Shown here piece after piece: positions 42,300 through 50,308 of a DNA stretch of 64,000 nucleotides. Source of the DNA: Ahrensia sp. GTDB lineage: Bacteria; Pseudomonadota; Alphaproteobacteria; Rhizobiales; Rhizobiaceae. The stretch spans positions 1-64,000 of the forward strand of contig PAKZ01000038.1 in assembly GCA_002706335.1 (NCBI GenBank), read 5' to 3'. Made by a program: the position numbers and the translations under genes. Every line of letters starts with the position of its first letter. Positions within the stretch are counted from its first letter, which is position 1. The notes beneath the pieces were generated by a model, which saw nothing but the letters and a program-made list of their open reading frames with translations, was not told the origin of the DNA and searched no databases.

Positions 42300-44135
42300 A
42301 TGCATGTTGTACGTTTGAAAATTTCCGGCTTTCGGGGGGTGCGGTCGGCGGATATTACCCTCGGCAGCCATGCTGTCTTGGTCGGCCCCAATAACAGTGG
42401 CAAGACCACCGTCATTGAGGCGCTGGCTTTGCTATTCGGACGCGACCGGCTCGTACGCCGCCTCACCGAGCACGATTTTCACGGCAGCGCGCCCAATGAG
42501 GCGGCGCGCATCATTTGCATCGCGACCGTCACAGGTTTCACGCCCAACGATCCGCAACACCATTCTTCTTGGTTCAGCCCGGAGCGCGATGTCGAGAAAT
42601 GGTACGATCCCAACGCCAAGACTCTCAGGGCCGCGCCGGACGAACAGCACGCCGACTTGGCTGTGCAGATCGGCTTCGCGGCGCGCTTCGATTTGGACGA
42701 ACTGGAAGCCGAGACGATCCGCTTTTTTGTGGATGATGAAGCCACGCTAGGTGATCCGTTCGCGGAAGACGCTCACCTGCGCACCATCCATGCCAAGGTG
42801 CTTCAAGAATTGGGCTTCTTTCTGGTCCCGGCTTCGCGCACTTGGGACCGCTGGATTTCCTTTTCGTCGGAATTGTTCCGTCGCGTAGTAGCGACGCGCG
42901 GTGACATGCCCGCGCAGGCCGTACGCGCCGAGCGCCAACGACTCTGGATGCCACCCGAAGGCACGCGGCTTGAGGACCAGCCAGGATTGTCCGAGATCGT
43001 CGGCGCGACCAATGATGAGTTGCACGCGCTCATGGCCAGCGCGCCCAAACTCCAGCTACGCCTGACTTCGACCGACAGCGACTCCGTTCTGGAAAGCGTG
43101 GTCCCCCACTTCGTTCAGGATATGGGACCGACCCTTCCTTCGCAGCGGCAAGGGACGGGTCTTGTTTCCCTGCAAAGCCTTCTCTTGCTCATGCAGTTTG
43201 GCAAAGCTCGCGCGGAAACAGGCCAGTCCTTTGTGCTGGCCGTCGAGGAACCCGAACTGCACATCCAGCCTTCACAGCAGAAGCGGTTGGTCAATCGCCT
43301 TAATGCGCTCTGCAACCAGACCATCGTGACCACTCATTCGCCTATCGTCGCCGCGATGTTTCCTGCGCCCGACACGCTCTTTGTCGAAACTCGCGAGGGC
43401 ATATTGAACGCCAAGCCGCTGATGGACCCTGCACCTGCGCAGCCGACCAATCACCAGCAACACTTGCTCTTTGCATGGCGACAGAAGCTTGTCGCCGCGC
43501 TCATGCACGAATGTGTACTGATTCCCGAAGGAGTTTCGGACGTGGCATGGCTTGAGGCCCTGCAAACCACCCTTGAACTTCATCAGGGTTGGCAGGACGC
43601 CGGAGATGCCGCGCCGCTTCTCTCCACCTTTGTTGGCGTCGTGCCCACAATCGATGCCAAGATTGCCGACACGTTTGCACTTGTGAACGCCGTTCACGCA
43701 CGGCCCTGCATCCTCGTAGACGGGGATAATGATGGGCGCGGCTATTTCGATGTGGTGAAGGCTAGCAACCCGCCGCCGCGCGCAGTCGTGTTCTGGCCGC
43801 AGGGCTGGGCGATGGAGCATCTAGTTTCATGGATCGCGAGCGCAGATGAAGTCGCGATGCTGACCGCGCTCGGAACCGCGTTGGGAACGCCGCTTGCCGA
43901 CACTCAGGCGCTCACCGCTCACTTGCTCACTCAGAAATCCTACGCGCCGACCCATGAAAGCGCCGCCGTAATTCTCATGGACAACAATGTCTGCCGGGAA
44001 CGCGCGGCGCAGTTGCTCAATGCCTTGTGCGCGGTGTTGCGCGATCCCGCAAACGCGGACACACCGCTCTTTGCGCGCATCGCGGCGGACTCGACCGCCG
44101 ACATGCACGTTTTCCGGTTCACGCCGCCGCCATGA
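42300..44135 (+). CDS. OLD-family ATPase/TOPRIM nuclease (GajA-like)
   Basis: The 611-residue protein has an ABC-type ATPase with Walker A GPNNSGKTT (residues 29-37), a signature-like GTGLVSLQSLL (about 290) and Walker B LAVEEPELHIQP (about 313-324), followed by TTHSP. A TOPRIM domain starts near 403: the IPEGVSD Glu and the VDGDNDGRG Asp cluster (about 471) would bind Mg2+. With a UvrD-like partner this is a class 2 OLD protein, as in Gabija. GAAGGAGG precedes the ATG. A 16-codon frame (42231-42281) ends 18 bases before it and could be a leader peptide. Confidence 0.88.
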   Translation: MHVVRLKISGFRGVRSADITLGSHAVLVGPNNSGKTTVIEALALLFGRDRLVRRLTEHDFHGSAPNEAARIICIATVTGFTPNDPQHHSSWFSPERDVEKWYDPNAKTLRAAPDEQHADLAVQIGFAARFDLDELEAETIRFFVDDEATLGDPFAEDAHLRTIHAKVLQELGFFLVPASRTWDRWISFSSELFRRVVATRGDMPAQAVRAERQRLWMPPEGTRLEDQPGLSEIVGATNDELHALMASAPKLQLRLTSTDSDSVLESVVPHFVQDMGPTLPSQRQGTGLVSLQSLLLLMQFGKARAETGQSFVLAVEEPELHIQPSQQKRLVNRLNALCNQTIVTTHSPIVAAMFPAPDTLFVETREGILNAKPLMDPAPAQPTNHQQHLLFAWRQKLVAALMHECVLIPEGVSDVAWLEALQTTLELHQGWQDAGDAAPLLSTFVGVVPTIDAKIADTFALVNAVHARPCILVDGDNDGRGYFDVVKASNPPPRAVVFWPQGWAMEHLVSWIASADEVAMLTALGTALGTPLADTQALTAHLLTQKSYAPTHESAAVILMDNNVCRERAAQLLNALCAVLRDPANADTPLFARIAADSTADMHVFRFTPPP

Positions 44136-45460
44136 CGTTTGATTTCTTCGAAGGGGCAGCAGGCACAGGAAAGACCCACAACCTTGTGGGCCGCGCGGGA
44201 GAGATCGTTCAGGGTGGAGCGCTTGACGAAGGGCATAAGCTCTTGGCGCTAACTTTTATGAACGGCGCGCGCCGTCGCCTGGACGCGCGCCTAGGAGAGA
44301 ACCCGGCCATCCGCCGGCGTTTTGATTGCCAGACCTTCGATGTGTTCGCCCGGACACTCGCCGCGCGTCGCAGGAGCCTGATTACACCCGTTATGCAGGC
44401 GCAGGCGGACTCCCTGAATGAATTTAACGGGCCGTGTTGTCTGGCGGCTTCATTGTTGGAGAATGAATCAGTCCGACAATGGGTGGCGCGAAGCTTCCCG
44501 CTCGTTCTGGTCGATGAAGCGCAAGACCTCGATGAACACCGCTTGCGCATTCTTCAAGGGCTTTCGCCCTCATGCCGGATCGTGGCGGCGGCGGACGCTT
44601 TTCAGTGCTTGTATGATGGGCGCGATACCTCGCCCCTGATCGGCTGGCTTGAAGGGGCTGGACAAACCCATCGTCTCACCCAGGTTCGGCGCACGACTCA
44701 ACAAGGGCTTCTTGCTGCTGCGCTCGCTGTGCGCGAAGGCCGAGATGTGAAGGCGGTTCTAACTGCCAACACCTTCAACAACCGAACATCATGGAATGGT
44801 TCGGGCTTCCGACTTCAGGACGCGCCCGCGACGCAGGCGAATACGGGACTTCTCGCATGGGCGATTTCGAATGATATCGCGCAGCGCCAAGGCCCGGTGG
44901 TTATTCTCACGCCCGACGCCGGAAACACGATCATCCGCACCGCACTATCAACGGTCCAGACGAGGCAGTGGACGCGCAACAGCGGAGGGGCGTTCGGGCC
45001 GTATCCTCACACATGGGATCGCCACGATACCGAAGAAGCCGACGCAATGCTGGCCGATATTGCATTGCCGGAAACAGCGTCTTGCGCCGATCTACGCGAG
45101 CTTCTCACGCCCTTGGCCGGACACGCGGCCATAGCTCAGACTTTGCAGCGCGTAGACCGATTGCGTCGCGCGCACGGACAAGCGGATTTTACCGCCACAC
45201 AAGTCAGTGAATTTGTGCGGGAGGCCGTGCGTAACCGTTCGCGTCTGGGCTTTCGGCAGTCGCGCGGTCATCGAGTTATGACGATCCAACGCGCCAAGAA
45301 CCGCGAGTTCCCTAACGTTATCGTACTTTGGCCGCATACGGCGACAGGAAGCGCGGAGCATCAGCGCCGTCTTCTCTACAACGCCATCACCCGTGCCCAG
45401 AACCATTGCACCGTAATAGTTTTGGGACAAGGACGTATCAACACAGCGCCGTTTGCCTAG
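44132..45460 (+). CDS. UvrD-like superfamily 1 helicase (GajB-like)
   Basis: The 442-residue helicase has Walker A GAAGTGKTHN (about residues 8-17), motif Ia ALTFMNGAR, motif II LVLVDEAQDLDEH (about 122-134), motif III AADAFQCLYDG and motif VI LLYNAITRAQNH (about 414). It is compact, lacking most 1B and 2B insertions of UvrD, which agrees with GajB. It overlaps the OLD gene by 4 bases (ATGA), so the two are made together. In Gabija the pair forms a complex that cuts invading DNA when nucleotide pools fall. Confidence 0.87.
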   Translation: MTFDFFEGAAGTGKTHNLVGRAGEIVQGGALDEGHKLLALTFMNGARRRLDARLGENPAIRRRFDCQTFDVFARTLAARRRSLITPVMQAQADSLNEFNGPCCLAASLLENESVRQWVARSFPLVLVDEAQDLDEHRLRILQGLSPSCRIVAAADAFQCLYDGRDTSPLIGWLEGAGQTHRLTQVRRTTQQGLLAAALAVREGRDVKAVLTANTFNNRTSWNGSGFRLQDAPATQANTGLLAWAISNDIAQRQGPVVILTPDAGNTIIRTALSTVQTRQWTRNSGGAFGPYPHTWDRHDTEEADAMLADIALPETASCADLRELLTPLAGHAAIAQTLQRVDRLRRAHGQADFTATQVSEFVREAVRNRSRLGFRQSRGHRVMTIQRAKNREFPNVIVLWPHTATGSAEHQRRLLYNAITRAQNHCTVIVLGQGRINTAPFA

Positions 45461-45493
45461 TCTCGGTTGTGGTGACGAACAGGAGGGGAGTCT

Positions 45494-46621
45494 TTGATCG
45501 ATATCGATGAAATACGAGACGCGCACAGGAAACTGCACAGCCTGTCAAAAATTGATGACGCTTATACTTTTTATCACGACGAAACGAACAACATAAAAAA
45601 GCTCCGTCTTGACGCGCACGGCTTAAATGTTGCGGAACCTATTGTCTTTGTTTTGGGCGGAGTCGTCCACGATGGAGCGCCACGCACACTTGATATACAG
45701 CCGCTACGCGACGCGATGCGAATCCAAAAGAGCGCGGATGAAATAAAGCTCAAGCATGTTGCCAAAGGCGAGTTTCTGGACTTACTCAAGTCCGATAAGC
45801 TGACCACGTTCCTACGTTGGATCTCCGATAGCGGTTTAGTGGTCCACTATCATGCGCTCGACCCGCTCTACTGGTCGCTCGTCGATATCATGGATTCGAT
45901 CCTTTACAGGCTAGGCGAGCCGCGATTGATCGAAGTCCATGCGGCGCTGAAGGCCGACCTAGCTACGCTGCTGCGGGCCAATCTGCCAGACACCACAAGC
46001 ATATTTTACCGCTATGGCTATCCAGACCTCGCGCCGGAAAACCGAAAGCCTTTTCTCGATGACCTCCTCAGGATGCTGGAGCAAAGCGAAGGTGTTTTGC
46101 CCGAATTTAACGCGAATATGCTCAAGGGCATGCTGCAAGCCGGGCGCAATCTTCCAAGCCTCGACTTCATCGAAGGATTTACTCCTCATCTTCTGATCGA
46201 AAGCTTTGATGCCTTTTATCTGACCCGAATCGCACTCTTCAAATATTCCAGCCACATCCTCGACATGGAAGATTCCATTCGGGACGAAATCCAAGGAATG
46301 AAACCTTCGTCCAACGGAGTTCCAGCAACGCACTACAGGTTTGCTGACTCTAAAGCAGAGCCTGGGATACAGATTTCCGATATCGTGGTTGGCCTCATTG
46401 GCAAAATGCACAGCTATTTTGTGCAGACATCCCGCGATGAGGTCGCTGAAGCCAGGGCCTCATTGAGCGGTGCAAGCCTGACGAATGCGGAGCTGTTGCG
46501 AGATTTGATCGACGCTGCGCACGAGGCCAATATTGCATTCCTCAACCATGTTTCGAGCATGAGTGACATAGATAAGATGAACTTATTTCTGCAGAATAAC
46601 GGAAGCGTTTACGAAGAGTGA
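45494..46621 (+). CDS. DUF3800-domain protein, third gene of the Gabija-like operon
   Basis: The 375-residue protein shows DUF3800 features: FYHDETNN (about residues 27-34) followed by VFVLGGVV, and late ADSKAEPGIQISDIVVGLIG (about 287), where Asp, Glu and Asp could form an RNase H-like metal site. DUF3800 proteins occur in defence islands with mostly unknown function. Initiation is at TTG 45494, supported by AGGAGGGG upstream. It starts 33 bases after the helicase stop with no terminator between. I recognise no helix-turn-helix or membrane segment. Confidence 0.72.
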   Translation: MIDIDEIRDAHRKLHSLSKIDDAYTFYHDETNNIKKLRLDAHGLNVAEPIVFVLGGVVHDGAPRTLDIQPLRDAMRIQKSADEIKLKHVAKGEFLDLLKSDKLTTFLRWISDSGLVVHYHALDPLYWSLVDIMDSILYRLGEPRLIEVHAALKADLATLLRANLPDTTSIFYRYGYPDLAPENRKPFLDDLLRMLEQSEGVLPEFNANMLKGMLQAGRNLPSLDFIEGFTPHLLIESFDAFYLTRIALFKYSSHILDMEDSIRDEIQGMKPSSNGVPATHYRFADSKAEPGIQISDIVVGLIGKMHSYFVQTSRDEVAEARASLSGASLTNAELLRDLIDAAHEANIAFLNHVSSMSDIDKMNLFLQNNGSVYEE

Positions 46622-46972
46622 GTTTCTGAAGCAGTGAGTTTAGCGCGTGCGGCAACACCGCACCGGGCTGTCGTGAACCGAGCCTAAGGTCTCGGCCATC
46701 CGGCTTCCATCCCTTGCGCTAATTTTTTGCCAGCCCTGGCGGGCTGACTCCTCTTTCCTGTTTGGGGGCCTGCGGCCCCGTCCTCCGTCAAGACCAAGCC
46801 TGCGCTTCGGCTCCGGCGCAGCCAGCGGTCTCCCCGTCCTTCCGCACTTCGTTTGTGCAGGGCGGGTGATCCCCCTCCGCTGTCTGCGGTCTTGACGGTC
46901 TCCCCCCGCTCATTGGCGCGGGCCTAGTCCGGTTGCATGCGCAACCGGCTAACCAAGGGAAGGAAAAAGCCA
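46622..46972. other. Hairpin-rich non-coding leader before ardC
   Basis: No gene is seen. Inverted repeats: CAGCCC-TGGC-GGGCTG (46731-46746), GGGGCC-TGC-GGCCCC (46765-46779), CTGCGC/GCGCAG (46800-46805, 46816-46821), an 11-bp pair CCGTCAAGACC (46785-46795) with GGTCTTGACGG (46888-46898) that encloses the previous hairpin, and CCGGTTGC-ATGC-GCAACCGG (46929-46948) just before the ardC ribosome site. A minus-strand frame here is almost certainly spurious. Leading-region antirestriction genes of conjugative plasmids can be driven by folded single-stranded promoters, which this resembles. Confidence 0.55.
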
Positions 46973-47881
46973 ATGAAAACCGATATCTATCAAAAAGTTA
47001 CCGACAAGATTATTGCCGATCTGGAGCAGGGCGAACTCCCATGGCTAAAGCCGTGGAGCGCCGGAAACATGGATGGGCGGATCACCAAGCCGCTACGCCA
47101 CAACGGCCTTGCCTATAGCGGGATCAATGTCCTGATGCTGTGGGGCGCGGCGATGGAAGCGGGATTCATTTCGCCGTACTGGATGACCTTCAAGCAGGCC
47201 AAGGAACTTGGCGCGCATGTCCGCAAGGGCGAGCGCGGCAATCCTGTTGTCTATGCCAACACTATCACCATCACCAAGACCGAGGAACAGGACGACGGCA
47301 GCGAAGACGAACGGACGATTCCTTTTATGAAGGCTTACACCGTCTTTAACGTCGAGCAGATCGACGGACTGGCCGACCATTACTATGCCAAGCCCGAGCC
47401 GGTTATCGATCCGGCAGAGCGGATCGAGCATGCCGAGAGTTTCATTGCCGCGACCGGAGCCGCTATCCGGCATGGCGGCAATCAGGCTTATTACAGCGGC
47501 GGCAGCGATCATGTGCAGATGCCGGTCTTTGAGAGCTTCCGCAGCCCCGAAGCCTACTATGCGACCTTGGCGCATGAACTGACACACTGGACGAAGCACC
47601 CGAAACGGCTTGACCGTGAGTTTGGCCGCAAGCGTTGGGGCGATGAAGGCTATGCCCGCGAGGAACTGGTCGCCGAGCTTGGCGCGGCATTCCTTTGCGC
47701 CGATCTGGCACTGACGCCGGAACCGGGCACCGATCATGCGGCCTATATCCAGAGCTGGCTGAAAGTCTTGAAGGAAGACAAGCGGGCCATCTTTAGCGCC
47801 GCCGCTCACGCCCAGCGGGCAGCCGATTTCCTGCACGGTTTGCAGGCCGTCCCCGAAACGCAAACAGCCGCCGCCGCGTAA
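46973..47881 (+). CDS. ArdC-type antirestriction protein
   Basis: The 302-residue protein has the ArdC N-terminal ssDNA-binding domain (YQKVTDKIIADLEQGELPW, with KPW and YSGINVLMLW) and a C-terminal zincin-type metallopeptidase domain with HELTHWTKH (about residue 204; HExxH) and EELVAELGAAFL as the third ligand block. ArdC proteins protect incoming single-stranded plasmid DNA from host restriction. AAGGGAAGG precedes the ATG. It starts a plus-strand group with a small gene 26 bases downstream. Confidence 0.9.
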   Translation: MKTDIYQKVTDKIIADLEQGELPWLKPWSAGNMDGRITKPLRHNGLAYSGINVLMLWGAAMEAGFISPYWMTFKQAKELGAHVRKGERGNPVVYANTITITKTEEQDDGSEDERTIPFMKAYTVFNVEQIDGLADHYYAKPEPVIDPAERIEHAESFIAATGAAIRHGGNQAYYSGGSDHVQMPVFESFRSPEAYYATLAHELTHWTKHPKRLDREFGRKRWGDEGYAREELVAELGAAFLCADLALTPEPGTDHAAYIQSWLKVLKEDKRAIFSAAAHAQRAADFLHGLQAVPETQTAAAA

Positions 47882-47907
47882 GCGGCGGCCTTTGCGGAGG
47901 GCAGACA

Positions 47908-48168
47908 ATGGAAACCCATCAAATCACATGGCGCGGAATCGGGATCGAAATCACCTTCGCGCCGGACAAATTCGGGATCACCGAACACGTTGAACTCAGG
48001 ACGCGGACGCGAGCGCCTTTGCCCGTTACCGAGACCGGCTATCGCTCTTGCTTCCTTGTCCCCGGCAGCGTGGCCGAGCATGGCGGCGCGGTCGCCTTCG
48101 TGACGGCTTGGCTTGACCATGAAGCAGAGCGCACCGGCTGGAGCGGCGCGCAGCTAATCCTGTTCTGA
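47908..48168 (+). CDS. Small conserved hypothetical protein next to ardC
   Basis: This encodes 86 residues, probably alpha/beta: HQITWRGIGIEITFAPD, EHVELRTRTRAPLPVTETGY, VAFVTAWLDHEAERTGW. GGAGGGCAG precedes the ATG. It lies 26 bases after ardC, so the two are probably co-expressed. A similar small gene commonly follows ardC in rhizobial elements as far as I recall. No motif indicates a function. Confidence 0.6.
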   Translation: METHQITWRGIGIEITFAPDKFGITEHVELRTRTRAPLPVTETGYRSCFLVPGSVAEHGGAVAFVTAWLDHEAERTGWSGAQLILF

Positions 48169-48214
48169 CGGACAGAAAAATCGCGGCTGGCCGTTCGGCC
48201 AGCCGCATCAGGCG

Positions 48215-48394
48215 TTAGAGACCTGGCGGACGGATCGCCAGTTCGCTTTCGATGTTCTGGATCGAAGCCAGCGCATCGCGGCGCTCCTGCGAGCCGCGCG
48301 GGGCGGTCGCAAAGGCAGTGAAAGCCTCTTTGAGCAGGCCGTGCAATTCGCCGGTGCTCAAGGTTGCCGCTTCAAAGCGTGTGACAAGTTTCAT
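48215..48394 (-). CDS. Small hypothetical protein
   Basis: This encodes 59 residues with two helices: STGELHGLLKEAFTAFATA and SQERRDALASIQNIESELA. AAAGGAGG lies 6 bases upstream of the ATG at 48394, a strong ribosome site. It is convergent with the ardC group. I recognise no family; the helical hairpin could be a small regulatory or antitoxin-like protein. Confidence 0.55.
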   Translation of the reverse strand: MKLVTRFEAATLSTGELHGLLKEAFTAFATAPRGSQERRDALASIQNIESELAIRPPGL

Positions 48395-48936
48395 CGCATC
48401 CTCCTTTGTTTCAAGGAGGCCCCGAACCACTCAGGGCCTTTCGGCCCCGGCTCACATCATCATCGGCCCATGAAGGCGCTGATGGTTCGGGCTGACTTGA
48501 GAAGCGAATAGGGGATGCGCTCGAAACGCCGTCCCGGTTTGCGGCGGCGATCTTGAAGTGTCCTGCGGGATTGATCGCGGATTGATCGAAGGCAGCTTCA
48601 ACTGCGTTTGCCTTCCGTCTCCGCGTGCGCGCAGCGCGCATGCCTGTTCCAGATGCGAATGGTCCTCGAAAGAAATCTGGCGGCTTGCGGCGGGATCGAC
48701 CTGATGCGGATGGTCTTGGTCAGCCGGTGATTTTTCTGACCCGCGCCGAGCTCATTCTTTGTTGGGGAGGGCTTGCATGAGGACACCCGGAACCCTGGCC
48801 GAATGCGGCTGCCGTCTTCAATGGCCTGCCCGCACCACCTGGCTGCGCCAGCCGTGTTGACCATGAATCCAGAGCCTTTGCCTCCGGCCCGACGGGAGGG
48901 CGTTAGCAAGCCACCCCAAACAAAGGAGATGAGATC
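48395..48936. other. Intergenic region with short repeats
   Basis: I find no gene in these 542 bases. There is a direct repeat of GGATTGATCG (48568-48577 and 48579-48588) and a GC palindrome TGCGCGC-A-GCGCGCA near 48627. A minus-strand frame through the region has no ribosome site and runs into the opposite-strand gene downstream. Part of it may be decayed coding sequence. Confidence 0.4.
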
Positions 48937-49167
48937 ATGGCACGCGAAAACACCAACACCCAAAACCACAACGCACCCGACTTCTTGGCATGGCACGTCA
49001 CACAGAAAGGCGAGAAATCTTTCTGGAACAAGGTCGGCGCTGCCTGGGCGCACAAGGACGGAAAGGGCTATACGCTTCAGTTGGAGACTTGCCCCATCAA
49101 TGGCAGGATCGTCCTGCGGGCACCGCTCGAAGATGCACCGCAAGCCGAGAGCGAGGGGCGCGCATAG
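48937..49167 (+). CDS. Small conserved hypothetical protein
   Basis: This encodes 76 residues: a polar Asn-rich N-terminus, then FLAWHVTQKGEKSFWNKVGAA and AHKDGKGYTLQLETCPINGR, a compact beta-rich motif found in many short rhizobial plasmid and element proteins. AAAGGAGATGAG precedes the ATG. Function unknown; the family often lies near transfer genes. Confidence 0.65.
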   Translation: MARENTNTQNHNAPDFLAWHVTQKGEKSFWNKVGAAWAHKDGKGYTLQLETCPINGRIVLRAPLEDAPQAESEGRA

Positions 49168-49272
49168 CGCCCCTTCATTCGACCCAGCCAAGTATATCGA
49201 GTGACATGAGAAATGATCTATAAAGATGTTATTTCGATATAAATCGCGTCTTTGGCTGTGTCTTGTTAGGAT

Positions 49273-50274
49273 ATGAAATCAGAAAATCTATATTATTTGG
49301 AAAATTGGCGCATGAACAATAAGAACAAGATATCGGCAACTTCTGTACGGTATATCAAGCTCGGCGCAGGCGGGAGATTTGAGCAATCGGCGCTGCGCGA
49401 GGGGCGGCTCTACCTCGGCTACCACGAAGCTCCGCACGAAGATTGTGTCGCAGGTGATTGGGAAGCCATATCCCGCCTTTACCGAAACGCCGGGCACAAA
49501 CCCTTTGTCGCGAGCAACCATGCGCGACAGGTCAGGGATTTTTACGAAGAGCCAGAGACATGTCTCTGGATCACATTCGTTGACGGCTCCCTGTGGTGGA
49601 CCTTTGCGCGCCCGGAAATAACCATGTGTCTTGAGAAAGACTGGCGCGAAATATCTGACGACTTGCACGGGCCGTCACGTTTTCGCCCATGCGTAGAGCA
49701 GTGGCGCAATACCAATATCGATGGATTGCCGCTGTTGATGCGAAAACTGCCCGGCTATGTCACCAAAGTCGTGTCGGGTTTTCGCGGCACGATTTGTCAG
49801 ATCGAGCACGCGGACGCCGTTCTACGTATTATCAATGGAGAGGTTGATCCGCGTGTTGAAGAAGCTATGGCGGCGCGCGAAGCGCTGATAGTCAGCTTGG
49901 AGAGGGTCATTGATCGCCTCTATTGGAAAGACTTCGAGACTCTGATCGACCTGATATTTCAGCGTTCGGGCTGGCCGCGCGTGTCCCGCGTCGGCGGTAG
50001 CCAGAAACTAATCGAGTTCGAGCTGGAGAACCCGGTGACTGGCGAGCGTTCATTTGCGCAGGTCAAGGCGCAAGCCAATCAGAAGACGCTTGACGAATAT
50101 GTCGAAAGCTTCGCCCGTGATGTGGGCTTCAAGCAAATGTTCTTTGTCTGCCATACTGCAAAGGGGAAGCTGCAAAACGACGACCCCGACATCTTTGTGT
50201 GGACGGGGCCGAAGGTGGCGGAAATGGCAGTGAAAGCGGGTTTAGCGGACTGGATTCTGGAGAAGGTGCAGTAG
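49273..50274 (+). CDS. PD-(D/E)XK-like nuclease with an N-terminal sensor-like domain
   Basis: The 333-residue protein has a Mrr-like C-terminal part: WKDFETLIDLIFQRSGW (about residue 214), SRVGGSQKLIEFELENP and SFAQVKAQANQKTLDEYV, which fits the D...QxK pattern of type IV-like restriction nucleases. The N-terminal half is strand-rich and includes GAGGRFEQSALREGRLYLGY and CLWITFVDGSLWWTFA, vaguely like EVE/PUA-type modified-base readers; that is a guess. No methylase partner is adjacent. Upstream DNA is AT-rich. An internal ATG at 49312 is an alternative start. Confidence 0.6.
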   Translation: MKSENLYYLENWRMNNKNKISATSVRYIKLGAGGRFEQSALREGRLYLGYHEAPHEDCVAGDWEAISRLYRNAGHKPFVASNHARQVRDFYEEPETCLWITFVDGSLWWTFARPEITMCLEKDWREISDDLHGPSRFRPCVEQWRNTNIDGLPLLMRKLPGYVTKVVSGFRGTICQIEHADAVLRIINGEVDPRVEEAMAAREALIVSLERVIDRLYWKDFETLIDLIFQRSGWPRVSRVGGSQKLIEFELENPVTGERSFAQVKAQANQKTLDEYVESFARDVGFKQMFFVCHTAKGKLQNDDPDIFVWTGPKVAEMAVKAGLADWILEKVQ

Positions 50275-50308
50275 TTCGACATAGCAAAGCAACAAACGTC
50301 ATTCCTTC

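Noticed and set aside
42300-45460. PARIS or retron-type assignment for the OLD-like gene
   Set aside because: The overlapping partner is a superfamily 1 helicase, which fits Gabija/class 2 OLD and not a DUF4435 or reverse-transcriptase partner.
46788-46973. 61-codon minus-strand frame before ardC
   Set aside because: It lies wholly in the hairpin-rich leader and looks like an artefact of conserved non-coding sequence.
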